Origin: Pseudomonas tremae
Lineage (GTDB): Bacteria > Pseudomonadota > Gammaproteobacteria > Pseudomonadales > Pseudomonadaceae
DNA: 64,000 nt
Reading direction: 5' to 3'
NCBI RefSeq assembly: GCF_001401155.1
Contig: NZ_LJRO01000458.1
Span: forward strand, 124,001-188,000
Shown: piece after piece, positions 37,053 to 47,100 of the stretch
Position numbering within the stretch: the stretch's first letter is position 1
How the letters are laid out: every line of letters begins with the position of its first letter
Made by a program: the position numbers and the translations under genes
The notes under the pieces: model-generated
Told to the model about the DNA's origin: nothing
Database searches by the model: none
Seen by the model: only the letters and a program-made list of their open reading frames with translations

Positions 37053-37891
37053 GAAGTCTGAAAAAACTGCTGGCTATCTACCAGTCGGAAAAAGAGCTTT
37101 TCAAGCGTTCCCGTCAGTTGGACGGTTTGTGCGACGAGTACGGAATCGGTCAAGCAGTAGGAGCCATGTGGCAATTCACCCTGGCCGACAAGCTACAAAT
37201 CGCAGTGATCATTCAGAGCAACTGGAACGTCGACCCCATGATGTCACTCGACGGGTGGGACGACCTTTCTCGCAACGAGGCGGTTCAGTTGGGTGGTGAT
37301 GAGAAATTCACCAAAAAACGGCTAAGAGGTCAGCGGGTTGCCATTAAGTCCCTACCTGATCGACCTCTGATGCTTGGGAGCGCGCCTTACACCCTTCCGC
37401 CAGGGATCAATCTGGATGTCGATCGCCAGTGGGTTGTGGAGCGCTGCCAGCATGATGCAGTACTGCTGATTGAAAATTGGGAGAACTTTGAACTGACCGA
37501 TCGGACACCGATACTGAAATCAGTACCGGGCAATCCGCTTGTGGTTTTCCGCGGGGCGCCGGGCGGTTACAAGGTCGACAGTGCTTACCGCTTGCTTGAT
37601 GATTTGGGCCTGCCAGTGATTGCGTTTACCGACTACGACCCTGAAGGGCTTGCGATCGCAGCCACGCTGCCATATTTCAGTCGGTACCTCGCTCCAGGAG
37701 CGCGATGCTTGGAGAAACTATGCAGTAAGCTGAGCACCCAGCGCAGATACCGCGAGCAGATCGTTCAAAAGCGCTCGATGCTTGAGGCGCTCCATGATCC
37801 CGAGCTGGTGCGCGTATTCGAGATCATTAAAGCTGCGGGCAAAGCGTTACCTCAGGAAAGGCTGATCGGATTGGTGAATTGGCAAGATTAG
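37040..37891 (+). CDS. Wadjet/Mks-like TOPRIM nuclease subunit (JetD/MksG-type), short form
   Basis: A 283-aa protein with a C-terminal TOPRIM domain: Glu145 in VLLIENWENF and the D-x-D of AFTDYDPEGL (Asp198, Asp200) match the JetD pattern ENxxxF ... GDxDPEG. JetD cuts the DNA trapped by the SMC ring. JetD is usually about 380 aa with a distinct N-terminal half; here the first 130 residues are shorter and different. It starts inside the kleisin-like gene (13-bp overlap) and ends the operon. Confidence 0.72.
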   Translation: MQALGSLKKLLAIYQSEKELFKRSRQLDGLCDEYGIGQAVGAMWQFTLADKLQIAVIIQSNWNVDPMMSLDGWDDLSRNEAVQLGGDEKFTKKRLRGQRVAIKSLPDRPLMLGSAPYTLPPGINLDVDRQWVVERCQHDAVLLIENWENFELTDRTPILKSVPGNPLVVFRGAPGGYKVDSAYRLLDDLGLPVIAFTDYDPEGLAIAATLPYFSRYLAPGARCLEKLCSKLSTQRRYREQIVQKRSMLEALHDPELVRVFEIIKAAGKALPQERLIGLVNWQD

Positions 37892-38035
37892 GCCTCAAGA
37901 TCACCGTCGTCGCAGAAAGCCTTTCGAACATCACCCCTTTACATGTCTACGTGCTGGACATGGCGCCTCCTCAGTGCGGTGCCACGGAGGCCATGCAGAC
38001 AGTTTCAAACATAGATCCCTGACTGACTCATTGAG

Positions 38036-41000
38036 ATGACAGAACATTCCGATTCAGCCTTTTCAGAAAAGCTGAAAAGCAAAAAAACTGGAGGAGGTTC
38101 AGCCTTTGGTGGCGGTGCCAATTTTCAATCCTCGCTGACAGCCATTGTCGCGAGCCATATTTTGCATGGCAGCCCTTTGGGCTGGCTTGATGGTGTCTGC
38201 ATTGATATTCCCTCTGCTGTTTGGGCTGAGAGCGAGGGAGCCGGTGACGATCTGCGGATTGAGCTTACAGACGGCAGCGCAATCGAGGTGCAAGCCAAAA
38301 AAGGTCTGAAACACCGTGACAAGCTCTGGTCAGCACTCATGGATCTGGCACAAGCCATTCATGACGGGTCACTCGCCTACGGTATCTTGGCGGTAGCCTC
38401 AGATACCAGCGCCGTCATTAGAGAAGACCTCGCAAACGATATCGAGCGAATGGGGCAAGGCCGCGCAGATAGGCTGACTGCTATTGGGAACGAATTTCAC
38501 AACCTCCTGCTAACCAATAATCTATCAGTGGAGATTGTGTGCCGATCCCTGCAGATCCGTGTCATCGATACTCTTATCTCAAAAAACGGGGACATCAGTG
38601 CCGCAAAAAATGTCCTCCGATTAATTTGTGTGGATGAAACTGATGCTTGCGCAGCGTTCGATATCCTAGGCTACCGGGCATTAAGATTGATTGAGAATCG
38701 CGGGCGATGGACGCTGCGAGATCTGGTGCAATTGCTTCGAACAAGAGGCATCAAGCTACGCAACGATGGCAGCCCTGCCGCTTTGCTTGACCGTTATGGC
38801 CAGTGGGTCAGTAATACCCACAATGACTATGCAATCATCGGCGCCGGGCCCCGCATCCCAATCGAATACCTGCTCCCCATGAAGCTTGAGCATCGAGAGT
38901 TTGAGCTGGCGGAAACAGCAGACGCATTATCCGCTTTGCAGCGTTACCAAAAAATCCATGAGCGAGAGCATAGAGGTGACACCTTTGATTCCCTGTGGAC
39001 TGCACGCTTTAGAAGGAAGGCGGTAGTCGTTGCAGGGCCAGGTTTAGGCAAGTCAACTATGCTACGGGCACTCGCTTACCAGTACTCTGTGGATGGCTTT
39101 ATGGTTTTGAGCGCGCCTCTCAAATCGATCGTTGCGGGTATCCACGCGGGTAAAACTTTTACCGAATCGCTAGTCAACACGTCCTTTGATGGCTCTGGGA
39201 TACCGGTTGGAGATGCTATCAACGACAGACGTTATAATTGGGTCATCCTGCTGGATGCATTGGATGAGTGCGGTAAGGATCACCGTCTAATTGCTGAGCA
39301 TATTCGACGCTTCGCATCGGGCTATCCCGCGACAAGGATCGTGGTTACCACAAGACCAATCGGATATGCCACTAACGCTCTAAAAGACTGGGCTCATTAC
39401 ACGCTCCTGCCTCCTAAAGCTGAGGACGGAGCTGAAAATGTGGAAAAACTGCTCAAGCTTATCGCGCCGCAGGATCTCCCGAGTGCCGCTCTTCACCTGC
39501 CCACTAGCTATGGACGGCGAAACTCAGCAAGCAACGGCTTTGCTATCAGTCCACAGCTATTAGGAATGTCTGCAGTACTCATTCTGCGCAAGCGTGCACT
39601 GCCCACCTCGCGAGTGAAGCTTTACCGGGAGCTCATTAGGCTTTTTGAGGGCGCTGAGAATCAGCCTCGAGCATCGGATGGTGGAGAGCTAATCGATATC
39701 GCAATCCAAGTCCTTGACTTGACCGGATGGCACTTGATTCAGAACCCGCTGCTGCCGCTGGATCAGCTAATTGCGGAGGTAGCTGCGGATTTGGCGCAGC
39801 TACTTGAGAGATCACTGTTGCTGTCCAAGGGCTTCGTCAGGGAAGCGTTGAGCCATTGGGAACGCATGGGATTGGTGGAAACTTTCTTCCATAGCGACAT
39901 CCGAATGATCGCGTTCATCCACAAGTCGTTCTGCGAATTTGTGGCGGGACGCCATTTAAATCAACAAACACTGCAGATTATTGATCAAGCAGCTGATCGC
40001 CAGGATATGCATGAGGTCGTCAATTTTGGTTTAGGTCTGGGCCTGGCTGATAAGCTAATTGATATATGTCTTGCCCGACACGCCGAAGGCGATGCCAGCC
40101 AATTAAATCGCGCCCTTGCGTTGCTCAGCAAGCCAGAAGTTGTAGTGGCTGAGCACCGAATAAGCAGGCTCATAGCCTTGTCATTCAAAGCGATGGATGA
40201 TGATGACACGCACATATTTACAATAGGTGTAGCTCTCTCAGACATCGTAGGCCAGCCGGCTGATTTGGTGATCCCTGAAGCATCCAAGCGCCTCTATGTA
40301 TCGAGCCCGGCAGTCAGGCTAGTGGCATGGGCGTTATTCTCTCGATCAATGAACGATAGTGTCCAGGGTGCTACCTTACTTCAGGAACTATCACTTACCG
40401 TGCCTGCGCCCATCTCTGGACGGCTTTTACAAAAACCGGAGCAAGAGACACACGACCTGGAGCTACTGCGGCGTCTAGCGTCAAATTGTCTGAAGGCTTG
40501 TCCAGACTCCGAGGCGCGAGATTTTGCGTTGACACTGCCGGATCAGGTGTTTAGCAACCTTGGGTTTATCATCTACATCAACGAACATTTGGAATCGCGT
40601 CAAATCGCGCCAGTACCCACCGCCTGGGATCGATCAGGCTCATCAACCAATTCGGTGTCGCTACCGCTCATAGATCCAGGCTTTCGCGATGTCGGGATGA
40701 GCGCAACCCTCGCAGTCGCAAAGGCGTTCATACCGGATGATCATCGTTTCGAAATTATCTCAGAGGGGCGGCATTCACTCCCCCAGTTGGCGGGATTCCT
40801 GAGGGCATCTGGGTTCATGAATAGCCCTGCAAGCGACGTATACAGCTGGGGTACGCCCTATGAGGCAGCATCTGCTAAGAGCACGCTGAGATATATTGCT
40901 TCGCTTCTTCCGCTGGATCACGCTTCACTTCAGCAAGAGTGCAGCAAGCTCCTTAACCTTTATCTGGGAGGCGTAAGCTCGATCTCTGACGTCCTGCCGG

Positions 41001-41578
41001 ATGTGGATATTCAAGAGCTCACTCCAGTTGATAGCGCAAGGCCTCCGTATGATTTGGTTTTGGTCAAGCAAGCCCTCCTGCATCCATCAGAGTGGCTATG
41101 TAGGCTAGCCGCAAGGATTTGTTCGTCATTCCCCGTGACGAAGTCAGAGCTTGAAATACTGCTCCCCGCCTCGAGTGGGGCTTCACTCAGCGCTGTGCTG
41201 CGCCTAGTGGCCGTTCACCATCCAAACCAGTTGACCGACATGGCTCGGCGACGGCTGACTGGTGAATCAACGGGTGACTTGAGTGCCGCCTTTCATGTCT
41301 TGCGATCCTCAAATATGCAACCTTGCCCTGAAGTGATTGAGATCGCGCTGAGCCTTCTTTGCTCAGAATGTAAAAACACAAGCGCGTCAGCGGCCGAACT
41401 GTTGAGTTGCTGGCTGAATCAGGCCGTTGTGATTGATACAGATAAGGTCGACAAGGCCATCGAGCACTGGGGCGGCTCCCAAACAGCCAAGCCTCTTTGG
41501 CGTCTCCACACCCCGCTTCACTCAATTATCGAATTGTCGGATAAAATTCGTGCTACCAACATGGCCGCCGAGAAATAG
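38036..41578 (+). CDS. STAND NTPase with N-terminal restriction-fold nuclease domain
   Basis: An 1180-aa protein. The N-terminal about 200 residues are a PD-(D/E)xK-type domain: GGGANFQSSLTAIVASHIL, AGDDLRIEL (Asp71/72) and IEVQAKKG (Glu84, Gln86, Lys88). A STAND/NACHT ATPase follows, with Walker A VVVAGPGLGKSTML near 331-344 and Walker B VILLDALDECG near 402-412. The C-terminal half (about 600-1180) is helical with repeat-like Leu/Ala helices, probably the sensor. Proteins of this layout are anti-phage sensors that oligomerise and cleave DNA. It is co-directional with the two genes that follow (gaps of 85 and 60 bp). No well-known family name fits with certainty. Confidence 0.7.
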   Translation: MTEHSDSAFSEKLKSKKTGGGSAFGGGANFQSSLTAIVASHILHGSPLGWLDGVCIDIPSAVWAESEGAGDDLRIELTDGSAIEVQAKKGLKHRDKLWSALMDLAQAIHDGSLAYGILAVASDTSAVIREDLANDIERMGQGRADRLTAIGNEFHNLLLTNNLSVEIVCRSLQIRVIDTLISKNGDISAAKNVLRLICVDETDACAAFDILGYRALRLIENRGRWTLRDLVQLLRTRGIKLRNDGSPAALLDRYGQWVSNTHNDYAIIGAGPRIPIEYLLPMKLEHREFELAETADALSALQRYQKIHEREHRGDTFDSLWTARFRRKAVVVAGPGLGKSTMLRALAYQYSVDGFMVLSAPLKSIVAGIHAGKTFTESLVNTSFDGSGIPVGDAINDRRYNWVILLDALDECGKDHRLIAEHIRRFASGYPATRIVVTTRPIGYATNALKDWAHYTLLPPKAEDGAENVEKLLKLIAPQDLPSAALHLPTSYGRRNSASNGFAISPQLLGMSAVLILRKRALPTSRVKLYRELIRLFEGAENQPRASDGGELIDIAIQVLDLTGWHLIQNPLLPLDQLIAEVAADLAQLLERSLLLSKGFVREALSHWERMGLVETFFHSDIRMIAFIHKSFCEFVAGRHLNQQTLQIIDQAADRQDMHEVVNFGLGLGLADKLIDICLARHAEGDASQLNRALALLSKPEVVVAEHRISRLIALSFKAMDDDDTHIFTIGVALSDIVGQPADLVIPEASKRLYVSSPAVRLVAWALFSRSMNDSVQGATLLQELSLTVPAPISGRLLQKPEQETHDLELLRRLASNCLKACPDSEARDFALTLPDQVFSNLGFIIYINEHLESRQIAPVPTAWDRSGSSTNSVSLPLIDPGFRDVGMSATLAVAKAFIPDDHRFEIISEGRHSLPQLAGFLRASGFMNSPASDVYSWGTPYEAASAKSTLRYIASLLPLDHASLQQECSKLLNLYLGGVSSISDVLPDVDIQELTPVDSARPPYDLVLVKQALLHPSEWLCRLAARICSSFPVTKSELEILLPASSGASLSAVLRLVAVHHPNQLTDMARRRLTGESTGDLSAAFHVLRSSNMQPCPEVIEIALSLLCSECKNTSASAAELLSCWLNQAVVIDTDKVDKAIEHWGGSQTAKPLWRLHTPLHSIIELSDKIRATNMAAEK

Positions 41579-41663
41579 GGGGCGTCCTCCCAGGTGGTCA
41601 CCGCATCGGCGGCGGGTCAATTCATTGCTAGATGGTTTGAGCGTCAAAATTACTGAGGAATGT

Positions 41664-43217
41664 ATGGGGGATATTGGTACTGGCGGTGAGCTTCACTTTA
41701 TGTCGTTCTGCACAGATGGCGGGGTCACAGCGAACAAAAGCCAGACCGATAGGCATGGGTGGGATGTACTGATCGAGCTCGAGCAAGATGCAGCGTATTT
41801 CAGCCAGTCGACACTTCATGAGCCAATCATCACCGGCACCGTGCAGGTCAAGTCAACTCGATCTAAGAAGCTGACGGTTGACGTCACTTTGTCCAACCTC
41901 AGGAAAATGGCGACGAACCCGTTGCCTGCTTTCTATGTCCTTGTCGACTACTCGAGTGGCCCACTACCTCATAGAGCGTTTATCCGCCATGTTGACGAGA
42001 TGCTCATTGGGCAGATCTTAGAACGGGTCAATGTGCACATCGTTGAGGGTAACGGCAATGTTCTGCATAGAAAGAAACTGCGGATCGATTTTGACCTAGG
42101 CCTGGAGATCAGTCTGGTAGAGCCGGCTTCATTCAAATCGGCTCTCGTCAAATTTGTAGGTCGTTCGCCTTCACGGTACACCGAGCGCAAGCTGCGATTT
42201 CTGCAAACCGTCGGCTACGACAGTCATAGCCAGACGATGACTTTTGAGCTTACAGACCTCGAGTATTTGGTTGCCCTGGCCGATGCGACGATGGGCATGG
42301 GAGGGATCGTCGAACTTGCGAAATTAAACTTCCATCCCAAACGCTTTGGCCTGGCAGACCCGTTGCACCTGCATAAGGGTTTGACGGGGACTCTGGAGGT
42401 GCACCCATCCGGGCCCGCGGCTGAGGGGTCAGTGACGTTCCGCGACGGTTCCAGTGGGGTGCGTGCCGAGATGCCAGCATCCTTATACGTCAGTGCAATG
42501 CACAATTCGCTTCCCCCGCATTTAAGGAGGATTCGCGTCGACGGAGGAAACTTCGAGCTGCTCATGAGCGAAGATGGATCGAACAGCAATTTTAAAGTGA
42601 CGATTGATGATGACACACCCGTCGAGCTTGAACAGCTCTGCGCCCTCTTCCAGATCATTTGCATGCTTCATGACCCAAAGGCAGTTTCAGTTGAGCTGAA
42701 ATTCAACGGAAAGCTCGCGGTAATGCCCCTAACAGCCGCGACGAGCCTCAGAGATTATAGCGTGCCACTGCGTCTTGCAGAAACCTTGCTTGAGCTGAAG
42801 GCACTCTTCAGAGATCGAGGAAGCCTGTGTGTTTCTCCGACTGACCTCGTAACACATCTCCAAGCAATCGGGGGCACTGCATCTTTTTTGCGCGGTGATA
42901 TAGATGCTACCGTGACACTGAGTCTTTCAGGGGTCTTCGAGCCGTTCGAGGCCGTGTGTTTGGTTCCACTGAGCCTCGTCATCGGAGGTAAAGCATACGT
43001 AGCTGTTGTCGCCGTTACGGGAGCGATGACCCCGACACGCGAGGGTAAATTTGCCTTGCGCTCCAAAATGGTGGAGTCGCTGTACAAGACAGTAATCCGT
43101 GAGGACGATTTGGATGAAGAGCGCATCCTGGCCGAGATAGAGCCTGTGCTCGACAGGTACACCAACAATCTGCCTGTTCTTAACCTCGTCCCCGCGATGC
43201 TCCGCTTTGGTTCATAG
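41664..43217 (+). CDS. Protein with N-terminal PD-(D/E)xK nuclease-like domain, DUF4365-like
   Basis: A 517-aa protein. GAGG five bases before ATG 41664 decides the start. The N-terminus reads GELHFMSFCTDGGVTANKSQ, DRHGWDVLIELE (Asp34) and GTVQVKST (Gln61, Lys63), the D-QxK arrangement of DUF4365/Cap4-like nucleases. The C-terminal about 350 residues are mostly beta-rich with no recognised motif (GTLEVHPSGPAAEGSVTF, NFKVTIDDDT). It follows the nuclease-STAND gene by 85 bp and precedes the 251-aa gene by 60 bp. It looks like a second nuclease or DNA-recognition subunit of the same unit. Confidence 0.6.
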   Translation: MGDIGTGGELHFMSFCTDGGVTANKSQTDRHGWDVLIELEQDAAYFSQSTLHEPIITGTVQVKSTRSKKLTVDVTLSNLRKMATNPLPAFYVLVDYSSGPLPHRAFIRHVDEMLIGQILERVNVHIVEGNGNVLHRKKLRIDFDLGLEISLVEPASFKSALVKFVGRSPSRYTERKLRFLQTVGYDSHSQTMTFELTDLEYLVALADATMGMGGIVELAKLNFHPKRFGLADPLHLHKGLTGTLEVHPSGPAAEGSVTFRDGSSGVRAEMPASLYVSAMHNSLPPHLRRIRVDGGNFELLMSEDGSNSNFKVTIDDDTPVELEQLCALFQIICMLHDPKAVSVELKFNGKLAVMPLTAATSLRDYSVPLRLAETLLELKALFRDRGSLCVSPTDLVTHLQAIGGTASFLRGDIDATVTLSLSGVFEPFEAVCLVPLSLVIGGKAYVAVVAVTGAMTPTREGKFALRSKMVESLYKTVIREDDLDEERILAEIEPVLDRYTNNLPVLNLVPAMLRFGS

Positions 43218-43277
43218 TCGATCATATTCTAGATTCCGAAGCTTCACGCGCCGGCATCATCACCTGGAGAAAATTAC

Positions 43278-44033
43278 TTGAGCAGTGTGGCGTTGTTGGA
43301 GTGGAGTTACCTTCCGACCAACCTGATCGGCAGCGCGCAAAAATTCGAAGCGCTAGGCGCCTCATTCGTTATCCAGAATGGGAGTGCGCGGGCTCAGATG
43401 GATGAGTCTACCTTTCGGTTGGCGCCAGATATGAAGCAGAAGCTGCTGGCCGTGATAAAAGCACGAGTAGCACCTTTCGAGCATTTGGCATCAGCGTCTC
43501 TTGATTTTAGAGATCGGCCTGCACTGACGATTACTCATGATGATGGACGACCGACCGAAATTCATTTGGAAGCCCATGCGGGGATACGTATAGCCGACTA
43601 TTTGCATTTCCAAGTCATCGACAAAAATGGGGTCGTGACCTTTGACTCAGAGCTTGACCAGCTCGCAAGTGCAGAGGCAAACGCCGAGCTCCTTGCAAGG
43701 CATGCAACGGATGATGTCCTCTCTCGCCTACTTCTTAGCCTTGCTCAGTCCCGAAAAGATCGAGACAACGAGTTCACGCACCTCTATGAAATTCTGGAAG
43801 CCCTAGCCACCCGGTTTGGGAGCAACCACAACATTTGCGGGGCGCTTGGCATTAACCTACCCCACGTCAGGGATTTCCATCGGATCTGCAACACCCCGTC
43901 AACCGTAAGCAGGCATCGCGGATTAGCGAAATCCCCTTTGGCGGAGCCTGATCCAGCACAATATTCATTCGCTCGATCCTTTGCTTGGGAACTGGTTATG
44001 GCCTATGGGAGTTGGCTTGAGGGCCCGAGGTAA
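43278..44033 (+). CDS. Hypothetical protein, third gene of the STAND/nuclease cluster
   Basis: A 251-aa protein that I do not recognise. The start is TTG 43278, with GGAGA seven bases upstream. The first half is beta-rich (FVIQNGSARAQMDESTFRL, LTITHDDGRPTEIHLE, then ADYLHFQVID) and the second helical (LLSLAQSRKDRDNEFTHLYE and LEALATRFGSNHNICGALGI). It ends RSFAWELVMAYGSWLEGPR. No catalytic motif or membrane segment. It sits 60 bp after the nuclease-like gene and 94 bp before the Avs3-like gene, so it could belong to either unit. Confidence 0.5.
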   Translation: MSSVALLEWSYLPTNLIGSAQKFEALGASFVIQNGSARAQMDESTFRLAPDMKQKLLAVIKARVAPFEHLASASLDFRDRPALTITHDDGRPTEIHLEAHAGIRIADYLHFQVIDKNGVVTFDSELDQLASAEANAELLARHATDDVLSRLLLSLAQSRKDRDNEFTHLYEILEALATRFGSNHNICGALGINLPHVRDFHRICNTPSTVSRHRGLAKSPLAEPDPAQYSFARSFAWELVMAYGSWLEGPR

Positions 44034-44127
44034 GCTGGTCTCACAAGATATGGGCTCAAATTGTTTTTTAGCAAGGTATTCCTCGCCCACAGCGTTTTGC
44101 TTTGTATTGAATCAGGGAAGTGTCTAA

Positions 44128-47100
44128 ATGTCCGAAAGCATGCTCGTACGTGCCAGCCGAGACGGCGATCAGTTTCACTACCTTTGGGCCGCGCGCCGTG
44201 CACTGCAGCTTCTGAGGCCTCAATCTGGCCTAGTCGCGGTCACAATTGAAGGAGCCGCAACCAGCGAGTTTCCCGGTGCCGAGCAAGTTGAGGTCGGTGA
44301 TCAACTCATCGATATCGCTGAATATTACGGCGACACTGATCTAGAACACGCAACACTGGTTCGCTACATGCAACTCAAGCACTCTACGCTACGGGTTGAT
44401 GAGGTGTGGCAACCGAGCGGTCTGGAAAAGACGATTCATGGGTTTGCTGAGCGGTATGCGGAGCTTCAACGAAGGCTCCCTGGCGTCCCTCTACGGGAAA
44501 GACTTGAGTTTTGGTTCGTCACGAACCGCACTATCAGCGCCGAGTTTCTTGAGGCGATTGAGGATGCGGCTGCGCAAAGGACTGCTCGGCATCCGGGCAA
44601 CCTAAGAAAGCTTGAAGCATTCACATCGCTAAACGGTGACGGGCTAGCAGCATTCTGTCAGATGCTCCGATTGGACGGATCGCACGATAATTACTGGACT
44701 CAAAGGAACATCCTTTTTCAAGATGTCAGTGGCTACCTACCAGATATGGATGTTGACGCCCCTATTCGTCTCAAAGAGCTGGTCAACCGTAAGGCGTTGT
44801 CTGAAAGTGCGGATAATCCATCCATCACTAAAATGGACATGTTCCGGGAGTTGCGCACGGATGAGGCTCAACTGTTCCCAGCCCCATGCCTGATCAACAA
44901 AATCGACCAAGTGATCCCTCGCCAACATGAAGATATGATCGTCAGATCCATCATTGAGGCAGCTGGTGTACCTGTGGTCGTACATGCTGATGCTGGTATC
45001 GGCAAGTCAGTCTTCGCAACGAATATTGGCAGCAACCTACCTGAAGGCTCGGTAAGCTTGCTATACGATTGCTTCGGTAATGGTCAGTACCGCAGCGTAA
45101 CAGGCTACCGTCACGGCCATCGGATAGCCTTGGTTCAACTCGCTAACGAGCTCTCTGCACTCGGGCTATGTCACCTCCTGATTCCAACGGTAAATGCAGA
45201 TATCTCCGCCTACATGCGCGCGTTTATGCACCGTGTAAGACAGGCTGTCTCAATGCTCCGGGCAAAGAATGCAGACGCACTGCTTTGCATCATCGTAGAC
45301 GCTGCGGATAACGCGCAGATGGCTGCTGAAGAGATTGGCGAGCCCCGATCGTTTGTTCGCGATCTGCTACGCGAACCTCTGCCTGAAGGTGTTCGACTAG
45401 TCGCCTTGTGTCGGCCTCACCGGGAGTCTCTGCTCGACCCTCCTCCCCAGGCACTGTCGCTTGGTCTGAGTGCATTCACTGTCGAGGAAACGGCTGCACA
45501 TTTGCATCAAAAATTCCCGGATGCTTCCGAACACGATGTCGAAGAATTTCACCGGTTAAGCTCACACAACCCACGAGTCCAGGCACTGACGCTATCTCGA
45601 GAGCTAACACTTCCAGAAATGCTACGCCTGCTTGGGCCGAATCCGACGACCGTGGACAGTGTCATTGATACGATTCTGGAAGCGTCCATCGCCAAGCTAC
45701 GCGACACGGCCGGTACCCTCGAGCGAACCCAGATCGATTTGATTTGTGCTGGACTTGCATCGTTACGTCCGTTGGTACCGATAACTGTTCTAGCCGAGAT
45801 ATCAGGTGTGCAGCCCTCGTTGGTTAGGAGCTTTGCTCTCGATCTTGGCCGGCCGCTCATCGTCAATGGAAATACAATCCAATTTTTTGATGAGCCTGCA
45901 GAAACCTGGTTCCGTGAACGATTTCGGCCCGGCGCATCTCAGCTGAAGGACTTCATTAATGATCTGGCTAAGCTGAGCTCAACCAGCACATATGTCGCGG
46001 GTGTAATGCCGCAACTGATGCTGGAAGCTGGTCAATTCTCTGAGCTTGTGGATCTGGCACTGACGTCTAATGGACTTCCCGACTCTGGCCCGGTTGAGCG
46101 TCGTGACATCGAACTCCAGCGCCTCCAATTTGCGTTGAAGGCAAGTTTGCGTATCCAGCGGTATCCTGAGGCGGCCAAGCTAGCTCTGAAGGCTGGAGGC
46201 GAAAGTGCTGGCGATGAACGACAACGCGCGCTCTTGCAGGAGAATACAGACCTGGTCTCTGCCTTTATGGACAGTAACAGCGTGCAGGAGATTGTTTCGC
46301 GCCGTACCTTCGGATCCGGATGGGTTGGCTCTCATCACGTGTACGAGGCGGCAATTCTTTCCGGTTATGAGGAACTAAGGGGAGAAGCTCGTAGCCGCCT
46401 TCGTATGGCTGAGGAGTGGCTGAGTAACTGGGCCAGGCTATCCCCCGAAGCACGGAAAAGTGAGCCTGTGACGGACGAGGATCGAGCCATGATGGCAATT
46501 GCTCAACTCAATATCAACGGTGCAGACCAAGCCGCTTTGAACCTGCGGAGATGGAGCCCGCGCTCGATATCCTATACCGCAGGACGCGTTGTAGCGCAGC
46601 GCCTACTAGATCATGGACGATATCTACAGCTTGATGAGCTTGCGGTTGCGGCTGGGAATAATATGCCGCTAGTGCTCGCACTGGCGGAGGAAACCAGGAA
46701 GCAAAACCGTTTGCTATCCGTAGAGCCGACTCAGCGGATATACAAGCTTTTGGCCCGTCAGCAGATCCGAGCAAATAACAGTGACTCGGATCGTGCACCT
46801 CCGTTGCAAGCGATCGTAGCCCTGGTTGAGACTGCGTATTGCCACAAGATTTGCGATTCCCTTGAGGCTCGCGACCTACTAGAGCGTTATCTGCCACTGC
46901 AACCGCCAACTCATCTCTCATCACGCCTGGGCGGCAGTCCGACTCCCTATCTACGCGCCTGTGCCTTACACGCAGCTCTATCGGAGAAGCCTCTAGAGTT
47001 GATCGAGGTGGCGTCGCCTGAGCTTAGAAAGGAGATGCAAGCTGTCAAATCTCACAGCAAATCGCAGGAGCTTCGGGAATTTGAAGCAGACATTGGCCCA

